Shown one piece after another: positions 27,637 through 35,695 of a DNA stretch of 64,000 nt. The number at the start of each line of letters is the position of its first letter. The first letter of the stretch is position 1. Under the pieces are notes generated by a model. That model worked only from the letters and a program-made list of their open reading frames with translations. It ran no database searches and was not told the origin of the DNA. Location of the stretch: positions 1 to 64,000 of the forward strand of contig DASYQS010000041.1 in NCBI GenBank assembly GCA_036005185.1, written 5' to 3'. The DNA comes from VBAU01 sp036005185 (GTDB lineage Bacteria > Bacteroidota > Bacteroidia > Chitinophagales > Chitinophagaceae). Both the position numbers and the translations under genes were made by a program.

Positions 27637-27678
27637 AAATCACAAATAATTAAATTCCAAACTCCAATTTGTTTAACA

Positions 27679-27996
27679 CTATTTGGGATTTGAAATTTGG
27701 TTCTTGGTATTTTTAATCACTTTGGGTACTTTGAAAAACTGATCGTCATGCCCTGGCGCATTTTTCAATGCTTCTTCACGACTGATCGATCCCTTTACCT
27801 CATCTTCTCGCAAAACATTTACTTCATCGGTCATGTGCAGCAAGGGTTCAACGCCCGAGGTATCCAGTTCATTCAACTTTTCTACAAAGGCTATCATTTT
27901 CTGCAGGTCATTTTTTATTTCCTCTTTTTCTGAGGCTTCAAATTTAAGCCTTGCCAGATGAGCTAATTTATCAACCAATGCATCATTAACTTCCAT
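27679..27996 (-). CDS. gatC: Asp-tRNA(Asn)/Glu-tRNA(Gln) amidotransferase subunit C
   Basis: The 105-residue protein is the small subunit of GatCAB. The family core is VDKLAHLARLKFEASEKEEIKNDLQKMIAFVEKLNELDT, then PLLHMTDEVNVLREDEV and the tail FFKVPKVI. Partners gatA and gatB are not in the window. Family members normally end at or just after KVPKVI; here ten more residues (NTKNQISNPK) are encoded by a repeat-like stretch (see findings). Confidence 0.93.
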   Translation of the reverse strand: MEVNDALVDKLAHLARLKFEASEKEEIKNDLQKMIAFVEKLNELDTSGVEPLLHMTDEVNVLREDEVKGSISREEALKNAPGHDDQFFKVPKVIKNTKNQISNPK

Positions 27997-28071
27997 CGGA
28001 CAAATATAGTTCTTAGTCAGGAGTTCGGGAGTTGCTCATTTGGCTCTGAACCATAGACTCTGAACTATCCT

Positions 28072-28079
28072 TATCTTCG
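28072..28079 (+). promoter_or_regulatory. -7-like element (TATCTTCG) before trpS
   Basis: TATCTTCG is one base off TAnnTTTG and ends six bases before the trpS ATG, so the mRNA would be nearly leaderless. No -33 TTG with correct spacing is visible. Confidence 0.3.
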
Positions 28080-28085
28080 TCGCTT

Positions 28086-29087
28086 ATGGATAAGAAGAAG
28101 CAAATAGTCATGAGTGGCATAAGGCCGACTGGATTTTTACACTTGGGGAATTATTTCGGCGCTGTTCGAAATTATGTTCGCATGCAGAAAGAATATGAAT
28201 GTTACTTCATGGTTGCTGATCTGCATTCACTAACTACTCATCCGGACACCAAAGAATTAAAAGCAAATGTGCATAGAGTGCTCGCAGAAAATATTGCCTG
28301 CGGTCTTGATCCTCATAAAGCAGCCCTTTATTGCCAGAGTCATATTTATGAAACATGCGAACTTTATCTTTATCTGAATATGCTGGCTTATAAAGGTGAG
28401 CTGGAAAAGACTTCAACTTTTAAAGAAAAGGCAAGACTGCAACCCGATAATATTAATGCAGGATTGCTAACTTACCCTGTTCTGCAAACGGCTGACATTA
28501 TCATTCATAGGGCTTCATATGTGCCTGTTGGTAAAGACCAAGAGCAACATTTGGAAATGGCAAGAAATTTTGTAAATCGCTTCAATCACCGTTATCGCGA
28601 AGTTTTTCCTGAGCCGGTAGCTTTTAATTTTGGTGAAAAGCTGGTAAAAGTGCCCAGCCTGGATGGCACAGGAAAAATGAGCAAAAGTGAAAATCAATAC
28701 GCTACCCTTTATTTGAACGATGATGACGAGCTGATCAGAAAAAAAGTGATGAGAGCGAAAACCGATACCGGACCTACTAAAAAAAATTCCGCAAAGCCGG
28801 ATTATATAGAAAATCTTTTTTTACTGATGAAGCTAGTAGGAGATGCAGATGTCGTAAACAAATTTGAAGAAGATTATAATAATTGCGTTATTCGTTATGG
28901 CGATATGAAAAAGCAACTGGCAGAAGATATGATAAAATTTATAAGCCCCATACGAGAAAAAGCTGAAGCTATTCGCAATGATGAAAAATATTTAAAGCAA
29001 GTAATGGAAAAAGGCGCTGAGAAAGCAAGAAAAAGCGCCAAAGCCACGATGGAAATGGTGCGTGAGGCAATAGGACTTAATTATTAA
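28086..29087 (+). CDS. trpS: Tryptophanyl-tRNA synthetase
   Basis: The 333-residue class Ic synthetase has the HIGH-type motif PTGFLHLGNYFGA near the start (the leading residues are SGIRPTGFLHLGN) and the KMSKS motif as GTGKMSKSENQ. Other typical parts are MVADLHSLTTH, PVGKDQEQHLEMAR and PVLQTADII. It charges tRNA-Trp. It is a single gene followed by a short repeat (CCCC-11-GGGG). Confidence 0.95.
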   Translation: MDKKKQIVMSGIRPTGFLHLGNYFGAVRNYVRMQKEYECYFMVADLHSLTTHPDTKELKANVHRVLAENIACGLDPHKAALYCQSHIYETCELYLYLNMLAYKGELEKTSTFKEKARLQPDNINAGLLTYPVLQTADIIIHRASYVPVGKDQEQHLEMARNFVNRFNHRYREVFPEPVAFNFGEKLVKVPSLDGTGKMSKSENQYATLYLNDDDELIRKKVMRAKTDTGPTKKNSAKPDYIENLFLLMKLVGDADVVNKFEEDYNNCVIRYGDMKKQLAEDMIKFISPIREKAEAIRNDEKYLKQVMEKGAEKARKSAKATMEMVREAIGLNY

Positions 29088-29106
29088 CCCCAATCTCTTA
29101 AAGGGG
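29088..29106. repeat. CCCC-N11-GGGG short repeat, copy 1
   Basis: CCCCAATCTCTTAAAGGGG lies immediately after trpS. A closely related copy lies at 33181-33199. It can form a short CCCC/GGGG hairpin, but no T-run follows here. Confidence 0.55.
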
Positions 29107-29173
29107 AGCAATGAAAAGTTTTATTTTGATAGTTGTATGAAAAGATTTTCTAAATTCAATTTTTAATAGGGGC

Positions 29174-29809
29174 ATGGCCAAAGCAAAAAAACCAAAGCAT
29201 ATTGCCGTTGCAGGGAATATTGGAGCCGGCAAAACTACGCTAACCGAACTATTAAGCAAGCACTACAAATGGATCCCCCATTTTGAAGATGTTGACCATA
29301 ACCCATATTTGATGGATTTTTATGAAGACATGCCTCGCTGGAGCTTTAATCTTCAGATCTATTTTTTAAATAGCCGGTTACAACAATTGGTCGAAATACA
29401 AAAAGGCACAGAAACTGTTATTCAAGATAGAACCATTTATGAAGACGCTAACATTTTTGCTCCTAACTTGCATGAGATGGGCCTGATGAGCAAGAGGGAT
29501 TTTGATAATTATTACCAGTTCTTTCAAACCTTAAAAATGATGGTGCAGCCGCCCGATCTGTTGGTCTATTTAAAAGCATCGGTGCCAACATTAGTAGGGC
29601 AGATCCAAAAACGGGGAAGGGAATACGAAGAAAATATCCGGCTTGATTATTTAAAAAGATTGAACGAATACTACAATAAATGGATCGATAACTACAAGGA
29701 AGGTCCTTTGCTGGTAATAGATATCGATAAAAATAAATTTCCTGAAAATGAGGAACATCTTGGCGAGATCATTCGCAGAGTTGATAGTGAGTTATATGGA
29801 CTATTTTAA
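29174..29809 (+). CDS. Deoxynucleoside kinase (deoxyadenosine/deoxyguanosine type)
   Basis: The 211-residue P-loop kinase has GNIGAGKTTLTELL, IPHFEDVDHNPYL, the DR motif QDRTIYEDANIFA and the lid RGREYEENIRLDYLKRLNEYY. It phosphorylates deoxynucleosides for dNTP salvage. This group includes dAK/dGK; exact specificity cannot be read. It precedes a secreted protein of unknown function by 17 bp. Confidence 0.9.
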   Translation: MAKAKKPKHIAVAGNIGAGKTTLTELLSKHYKWIPHFEDVDHNPYLMDFYEDMPRWSFNLQIYFLNSRLQQLVEIQKGTETVIQDRTIYEDANIFAPNLHEMGLMSKRDFDNYYQFFQTLKMMVQPPDLLVYLKASVPTLVGQIQKRGREYEENIRLDYLKRLNEYYNKWIDNYKEGPLLVIDIDKNKFPENEEHLGEIIRRVDSELYGLF

Positions 29810-29826
29810 AACCTAATTTTAATCCG

Positions 29827-30372
29827 ATGAAAATATATTTTTTATTGATCTGCTTATCCTTTACTTCTTCAGTAATTGCGCAGTCGCTGAGAGATTCGTT
29901 ATTTGGTGGAAAGCTGAAAGCAGATACCGGCAAAACAATTGTTTCAAAGGATACCAGTAAATACACACCGCCAAAAGTTTATAATGCCACTACGGCTGTG
30001 CAAGGCGATTCAAAAAAAACTGAAATAGCCAAGCCTGATGAGTCAATGCCCGATTCGTTGAATAAAACTTTTTATCAAAAGCAAAAATTATGGAAACGTT
30101 TTATTGATGTAAATACTCCCATAATTTCGCAACAAGCAGATGATAACAGAAAAGTTAAAAAGGGTGCATATACAATTGACATAGAATATGAGATTGGCTT
30201 GAATGGCAGATTAACAACTACCGGCATTACTTGCAATCCTCCAAACGATTTTTTGGTAGAGCAGTTTACCGAATTAATGAAAAGGGCTCCTATATTATCT
30301 CCACCAGTTTATGCTGACGGCAAACCAAGGAAATTAAATGCAACCCAATCCGTTACTATCGTTAAAAAATAA
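29827..30372 (+). CDS. Exported hypothetical protein with TonB-C-like end
   Basis: The 181-residue product has a signal peptide (YFLLICLSFTSSVIAQ) and a low-complexity linker (about 35-75). The C-terminal part, YTIDIEYEIGLNGRLTTTGITCNPPNDF, is faintly similar in layout to the TonB C-terminal fold (a beta strand, a variable loop, an Asn/Gly turn). It has no recognised motif. It lies 17 bp after the deoxynucleoside kinase and may be co-transcribed. Confidence 0.6.
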   Translation: MKIYFLLICLSFTSSVIAQSLRDSLFGGKLKADTGKTIVSKDTSKYTPPKVYNATTAVQGDSKKTEIAKPDESMPDSLNKTFYQKQKLWKRFIDVNTPIISQQADDNRKVKKGAYTIDIEYEIGLNGRLTTTGITCNPPNDFLVEQFTELMKRAPILSPPVYADGKPRKLNATQSVTIVKK

Positions 30373-30389
30373 ATATCAGGAATTTGCAG

Positions 30390-31709
30390 TTATAACTTCT
30401 CCAGCATATCCACCACTTTCTCTTTTTTTAATATCAAGTATCCGAAGCGATCGTTGCTGATACCTTCTTTTAACTGATAGCTGAATTCCAGTTGATCACC
30501 CTTTACATTCGTTTCAAAATATTTAAAAGAGATATTTGGATATACTCTCAGCTCATCTCCGATTTCATACAGGTGCGTAGAGAGAATGAATAAAGAATTT
30601 TTGATTTTGATCAGACCTTTGATGACTGTAGAAGAACATTTCATCGCGTCTTGCACATTGGTACCTTTAAACAATTCATCGATAAGCACCAGCCATTTTT
30701 TACCATTATTGATCTTTTGAATCGTGTTCTTGATGCGCTGCACTTCGTTAAAGAAAAAACTTTCTCCCTTTGCGATATTGTCCACCACATTGATATTAGT
30801 GAGTAAGCCATTAAACAAAGTGAGCTTCATTTCCTCAGCGGGCACACCCATGCCGATATGCGCCAAAAAAACTGCTGAGCCAACGGATTTAATAAATGTA
30901 CTCTTCCCTGCCATGTTTGCCCCGGTAAGAAAAAGGAAATTATGTTCAGGGTTCATTTCAACATTGTATGGTATGGGGTGATGTAACAATAAATGATACA
31001 ATCCTTTTCCATAAATGATGGGCTGCTCGGTTTCAACAAATTCGGGAAAACAAAGGTTATAAGTTTTCACCGCCATGGCCATCGAGTACCAAGCATCAAG
31101 GCGATAGAAAATTTCTATCAGCTCCAGCGTATCATTTTTATAAAGCCCATGGAGATGAAAGGCAAAATATAGATTTTGTGACAGGCTGAACAGTTCTCCT
31201 TTTTTTGTATCGGATAGTCGTTGAAGAGGCGTTTCTCTTAAAAGCTGCAACACTCTTTCGATGTATATTTTGAAAGACAGAGGCAAATTATCCATGCCTT
31301 CAAATTGCTGTGCCAGCTTTTTTATACCGCGATAAAAGTCTGCAAAATGCTTTATGGAATATTTCACCATAGAATAATCTTCATGATGAAACCATTTATA
31401 GGTGAGGCTGTTAATGGGATTTGGATTATCGGAAATAGGATCGAGATTGTAATCAAGAAATTTATCCATTACCAGGATTGTTCCATTGGTTATATCAGAA
31501 GGCCATTCATCCACATGAGAAAGCAATGTTTGAATAATTCTTTGGGTACCGAGAATTCGTTTCACGTCTTGGTGAGGTTCAGAAAAAAACCGCTGCAGCC
31601 ATGCTTTACCCCCTGTAGTACGTGTAAAATTGAGCTTATGAAAAATGGAAAATTCTTCTTCCGGATGAAAGATGGATATATCGCTGAATGTGGTTTTATC
31701 GATGTCCAT
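30390..31709 (-). CDS. MutS-like ATPase lacking mismatch-recognition domain
   Basis: The 439-residue protein has the MutS core/lever region at about residues 20-230 and the ATPase domain: Walker A GANMAGKSTFIKSVG, NEVQRIKNTIQK, Walker B KWLVLIDELFKGTNVQD, and STHLYEI. The N-terminal mismatch-binding domain of MutS (with the Phe-x-Glu wedge) is absent, as is a Smr domain. So it is a MutS homologue of a different class (MutS-related/DUF-type), probably a DNA-structure ATPase. Confidence 0.82.
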   Translation of the reverse strand: MDIDKTTFSDISIFHPEEEFSIFHKLNFTRTTGGKAWLQRFFSEPHQDVKRILGTQRIIQTLLSHVDEWPSDITNGTILVMDKFLDYNLDPISDNPNPINSLTYKWFHHEDYSMVKYSIKHFADFYRGIKKLAQQFEGMDNLPLSFKIYIERVLQLLRETPLQRLSDTKKGELFSLSQNLYFAFHLHGLYKNDTLELIEIFYRLDAWYSMAMAVKTYNLCFPEFVETEQPIIYGKGLYHLLLHHPIPYNVEMNPEHNFLFLTGANMAGKSTFIKSVGSAVFLAHIGMGVPAEEMKLTLFNGLLTNINVVDNIAKGESFFFNEVQRIKNTIQKINNGKKWLVLIDELFKGTNVQDAMKCSSTVIKGLIKIKNSLFILSTHLYEIGDELRVYPNISFKYFETNVKGDQLEFSYQLKEGISNDRFGYLILKKEKVVDMLEKL

Positions 31710-31777
31710 ACCTCTATTCCTTAAAGGAAATTTTAAGATTGAATATTGAAAATTGAATATTGATCGTTGAATAATTT

Positions 31778-33121
31778 TTATCTATTGAAGACTAGCCGTT
31801 TCCCTTTCAATACTTCATTCCATTCTCCATTGGCATAAGCTAAATTCCCATTTACAAATGTATGAGTAACTGCTGCAGGAAATTCCATATTTTCCAAAGG
31901 GCTCCAACCGCATTTGTATAAGATATTTTCTTTTGTAATTGTGGTTGGCTTATTTAAATCAACAATTACAAGGTCGGCCCAATAACCCTCTCGGATATAA
32001 CCCCGTTCACTGATCTGAAAACAATCCGCTACAGCGTGGCTCATTTTTTCTGCAATTTTTTCAAGAGAAATTTTTCCTTGGCTATAATAATAAAGCATAA
32101 GCAATAATGAATGTTGCACTAGTGGTAACCCTGCATGACTTTTTTCATAAGAACCAGATTTTTCTTCCCAGGTATGTGGGGCATGATCAGTTGCAATTAC
32201 ATCCAGTCTGCCATCCAATAAAGCTTTCCATAATGCTTCGCGATTGTTCGGCGCTTTAATAGCAGGATTGCATTTGATCTGATTACCTAACAGGTCATAA
32301 TCATTGCTGGTAAAATGAAGATGATGTACACAAACCTCGGCGGTAATTCTTTTTTCTTTTAAGGGCATCATATTGCTGAAGAGTTGCAGCTCTTTTGCTG
32401 TGGAAATATGAAGTATGTGTAAACGGGTGTCGTATTTTTTTGCGATTTGAATAGCTGTAAGCGATGACTGATAGCAGACTTCTTCGTTACGAATAATAGG
32501 ATGGTCGGCTGCAGTTAATTCTTTTTTTTGAGCCTTTAGTTTTTCAAGATTTTGTTTAATGATGTGTTCATCTTCGCAATGGGTGGCAATTAGCAATTCG
32601 CTTTCACGAAAAATTTTATCAAGAGTGCTGGGATTATCAACCAATAAATTTCCGGTTGAAGAGCCCATGAAGATCTTTATTCCGCAAACCTCCTTTTTCT
32701 TTTCGTTTGTTTTTAAAACCTCATCTGCATTATCATTGGATGTGCCCATGTAAAAAGAATAATTGGCCAACGAAGTTTGCGATGCGATGTTGTATTTATC
32801 TTCCAATAATTGTTGAGTAAATGCAGGTGGAACAGTGTTGGGCATTTCCATAAAGCTGGTAACGCCTCCGGCTACAGCAGCTTTCGATTCAGTGTGGATA
32901 GTGGCTTTGTGTGTTAGGCCAGGCTCACGAAAATGGACCTGATCATCGATTGCACCCGGTAATAAAAATTTACCTTCTCCATTTATTTCCGTGTAATTCT
33001 TGTCCAATTGTATAATTCGTGCCTCAACTTTTTCGATCCTTCCATTTTTTATCAGCACATCACCATGCTGTATTCGCCCTTCATTCACAATGGATATATT
33101 CTTAATCAGGTATTTTTGCAT
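31778..33121 (-). CDS. pyrC: Dihydroorotase (class I-like amidohydrolase)
   Basis: ATG 33121 (MQKYLIKNISIVNEG) gives 447 residues; the frame is open to 33172. It is an amidohydrolase with DDQVHFREPGLTHK, KIFMGSSTGN, THCEDEH, LHILHISTA and the catalytic-Asp motif VIATDHAPH. It interconverts N-carbamoyl-aspartate and dihydroorotate in pyrimidine synthesis. The first His of the usual HxH metal motif is Gln here (QVH), as I recall for other Bacteroidota dihydroorotases. It is divergent from the RemB-like gene (36 bp). Confidence 0.9.
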   Translation of the reverse strand: MQKYLIKNISIVNEGRIQHGDVLIKNGRIEKVEARIIQLDKNYTEINGEGKFLLPGAIDDQVHFREPGLTHKATIHTESKAAVAGGVTSFMEMPNTVPPAFTQQLLEDKYNIASQTSLANYSFYMGTSNDNADEVLKTNEKKKEVCGIKIFMGSSTGNLLVDNPSTLDKIFRESELLIATHCEDEHIIKQNLEKLKAQKKELTAADHPIIRNEEVCYQSSLTAIQIAKKYDTRLHILHISTAKELQLFSNMMPLKEKRITAEVCVHHLHFTSNDYDLLGNQIKCNPAIKAPNNREALWKALLDGRLDVIATDHAPHTWEEKSGSYEKSHAGLPLVQHSLLLMLYYYSQGKISLEKIAEKMSHAVADCFQISERGYIREGYWADLVIVDLNKPTTITKENILYKCGWSPLENMEFPAAVTHTFVNGNLAYANGEWNEVLKGKRLVFNR

Positions 33122-33157
33122 AACTTGTCCGGCTATAAGAAAACCAAATCCGTTGGC

Positions 33158-34873
33158 ATGCAAATTAAGCAATCAGAAAACCCCAAACCTCTAAAGGGGC
33201 TTTTTAGTTTCATTTTCTTTCTAGCTTTCTCATTTGCTTTAAACGCGCAAACTACTTATTTACCTCAAGGTGCTGAAGAAAATATTTTGATCGAGAGAAT
33301 GGAAATTAAGGCCCAAAAGGATTCTGTGTTGAATTTTTCAAAAATAAAACCGTTCAGCCGTGAAATCATTGCGCAAAAAATAACAGATGGCTCTTTGGAC
33401 AATATCATTAATCGATCAAAGGTTGATCAATACAACTACCACCGGTTTCTTATCAATAATCTTGAATGGGTAAAAGGCGATCTATCGGCATACAAAAGCA
33501 AGAAACCGTGGGGTAAAAATTTTTATCAAACACCTGGCACTTTTTATGAAGTGCATACAAAGGATTTTGACTTGGCTATAAATCCGGTGCTTCAATTTCA
33601 ACTGTCAAAAGAAAATGATAATGATCAAACCCTTTTTCTGAACTCAAGAGGGGTGAGGATAAGAGGAAGAATAGCCAATAAGATTGGTTTTGATTCTTAC
33701 CTCAGCGATAATCAGGAAAGAGATCCCTTATATGTGCAGGAGTGGGAAGGTAAATACAGATCCGTGCCGGGCGAAGGCTATTATAAATTTTTTAAAACTA
33801 CGGGCTACGATTATTTTGATGCAAGAGGGTATTTTACTTTCGGAGTAACCAAATACATAGATGTTGCTTTTGGCTACGATAAAAATTTTATTGGCAATGG
33901 CTATCGCAGTTTGTTTTTGAGCGATTTTTCAAACAACGTTCTTTTTTTGAAGCTGAATACAAGGATCTGGAAGATCAATTATCAAAATCTTTTTATGGAG
34001 TTGCACGCCACAGAGCCTCGAGGTCCTGACCGCTTGTTGAAAAAGAAATACGCAGTGATGCATCATTTGGATGTAAATATTGCAAAGTCGTTGAATGTTG
34101 GCTTGTTTGAGGGTGTCATTTTCGGAAGGCCCGATCATTTTGAATTTGGTTATTTGAACCCCATCATTTTTTACCGTTCTATTGAACAGCAAAATGGAAG
34201 TTTTGATAACGCTGTTGCCGGCTTGGATGCAAAGTGGAATATAAAACACGCGGTTCAATTGTATGGCCAATTACTGATTGATGAATTTGTATTATCTGAA
34301 GTAAGAAGTAACCGAGGATTTTGGGGCAATAAATGGGGCATACAGGCGGGAGCAAAATATATTGATGCCTTTGGCATAAAAAATCTTGACCTGCAATTGG
34401 AGGCAAATCTTGTTCGTCCTTTCACGTATTCTCATGGTGATTCGATAGCCAACTATACGCATTATAACCAGCCGCTGGCACATCCGCTGGGCGCGAATTT
34501 TCATGAATTGATAGGTATTGCTCGTTATCAACCTGCTCCAAAATGGCTGCTCCAAGGAAAACTTTTTTATTGGGATCAAGGTATTGACTCGTCTGCAGAA
34601 AGCTTTGGCAGCAATATTTTTTTACCCAACGTGCCGCCTTATCGCAAAAACGATTATGGATATCACATAGGAGATGGATTAGGCACTAAAACATTTATCG
34701 CCTCTTTCTTATTATCGTATGAATTGCGGCAAAATTTATTTATTGACCTCTCGGCTTTTTTTAGAAAACAAAATATTGATGCCAGCCCTTCATCACCTGC
34801 TATTTCAACAAACACAACTGTTGTTTCGCTAGGCATTCGATTAAATGTGAATAGGAGAGAGTTTGAGTTTTAA
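33158..34873 (+). CDS. Wzi-like outer-membrane protein (RemB-like)
   Basis: ATG 33158 gives 571 residues with a signal peptide ending SFALNAQ. The frame has no nearer start. Conserved parts include FQLSKENDNDQTLFLNSRGV, FGVTKYIDVAFGYDKNFIGN and GYRSLFLSDFSNNVLFLKLN. These are the pattern of the capsule-assembly Wzi / gliding-motility RemB family. It is predicted to be an outer-membrane beta-barrel. The N-terminal n-region is partly encoded by a CCCC-11-GGGG repeat. Assignment to RemB is by resemblance only. Confidence 0.75.
   Translation: MQIKQSENPKPLKGLFSFIFFLAFSFALNAQTTYLPQGAEENILIERMEIKAQKDSVLNFSKIKPFSREIIAQKITDGSLDNIINRSKVDQYNYHRFLINNLEWVKGDLSAYKSKKPWGKNFYQTPGTFYEVHTKDFDLAINPVLQFQLSKENDNDQTLFLNSRGVRIRGRIANKIGFDSYLSDNQERDPLYVQEWEGKYRSVPGEGYYKFFKTTGYDYFDARGYFTFGVTKYIDVAFGYDKNFIGNGYRSLFLSDFSNNVLFLKLNTRIWKINYQNLFMELHATEPRGPDRLLKKKYAVMHHLDVNIAKSLNVGLFEGVIFGRPDHFEFGYLNPIIFYRSIEQQNGSFDNAVAGLDAKWNIKHAVQLYGQLLIDEFVLSEVRSNRGFWGNKWGIQAGAKYIDAFGIKNLDLQLEANLVRPFTYSHGDSIANYTHYNQPLAHPLGANFHELIGIARYQPAPKWLLQGKLFYWDQGIDSSAESFGSNIFLPNVPPYRKNDYGYHIGDGLGTKTFIASFLLSYELRQNLFIDLSAFFRKQNIDASPSSPAISTNTTVVSLGIRLNVNRREFEF
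33181..33205 (+). repeat. CCCC-N11-GGGG repeat followed by T5, copy 2, in coding sequence
   Basis: CCCCAAACCTCTAAAGGGG is followed by C and five T, so it looks like a weak rho-independent terminator. It lies in the signal-peptide region of the RemB-like gene and encodes NPKPLKGLF. Confidence 0.6.
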
Positions 34874-34957
34874 GATAGCTATTGGCTGATGGAGGATACT
34901 AAATCAGATTCATGTTTCAAACTGAATTGATCTGAGATGGATTTATTTTTAGTGTAG

Positions 34958-35437
34958 TCAGCGATTGGCAGCATGCATGTACAATTTACTATTCAGCAGA
35001 TCGATGACAAGCCCGTATCTTCTAATGACAGGAACTCCGATTATTCCGCCAATTCTTTTTTTTGCACAGGTCTCAACAAACCTGGTTAACCTCCCCATGT
35101 CATTTGTATAAATAATATCTTCTCCTGCTATATCGGTTCCATTTACTTTAATAGAGGCGATACCTATTGCTTGCTTTGCTTCGCCAATATCATTGTTAAT
35201 TCCACCAATACTCAATTCTGAGTCTGTGAAGCTAAAACCAAAATGTTTGCTTTGATTAATATCGAGAGTTGTTACGCCGGCGCCGGTATCGATCACGAAA
35301 TATGTTTTCTTGCCATTTATTTCGCCTTCAACAAGCGTCAGATTACAGGAAGTGTCGATATATCCGTATTCTAGGTTCTGTGCGGGAATGCAACCGCTTA
35401 AAAGAAAAATAAGTAATATGAAGAGTTTCAAATTCAT
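34958..35437 (-). CDS. Retropepsin-like aspartyl protease lipoprotein
   Basis: The 159-residue protein has a lipoprotein signal (LIFLLSGC) and an aspartyl-protease-like core with FVIDTGAGVTTLD, the catalytic D-T-G-A motif. A second hydrophobic strand, KRIGGIIGVPVIRRYGLVIDLLNSKLYMH, follows. Members (pepsin-retropepsin-like, single-domain) would need to dimerise for activity. It should be anchored in the periplasm or outer membrane. Target unknown. Confidence 0.82.
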   Translation of the reverse strand: MNLKLFILLIFLLSGCIPAQNLEYGYIDTSCNLTLVEGEINGKKTYFVIDTGAGVTTLDINQSKHFGFSFTDSELSIGGINNDIGEAKQAIGIASIKVNGTDIAGEDIIYTNDMGRLTRFVETCAKKRIGGIIGVPVIRRYGLVIDLLNSKLYMHAANR

Positions 35438-35643
35438 TGTGATCGCCCTAATTACCTAGCCCTTTACTTAATACTTTTAAATTTCTTTGCTTTAGTTCTT
35501 GGGACCTGAAAGAATTCCTGAAGGGCGAAACGATGTACGATTTTATTCGTATATTAAAACTAAGGTGTTTTGAATAAACTACGAAATATTTCTTATTTCT
35601 TTTTTGTTAAGGATTTTAAAAAGCGTTGCTTGGCTTTATGAAA

Positions 35644-35674
35644 TAAAAAGACCATCCCGTTTATCGGAATGGTC
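35644..35674 (-). terminator. Rho-independent terminator of the HYR-repeat gene
   Basis: GACCATCCCG (35650-35659) pairs with CGGAATGGTC (35665-35674) with one mismatch. On the minus strand the stem is followed by TTTTTATTT. It lies 22 bases after the stop of the gene at 35696. Confidence 0.88.
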
Positions 35675-35695
35675 TTAACCTTTTAGGCGCTCAAC

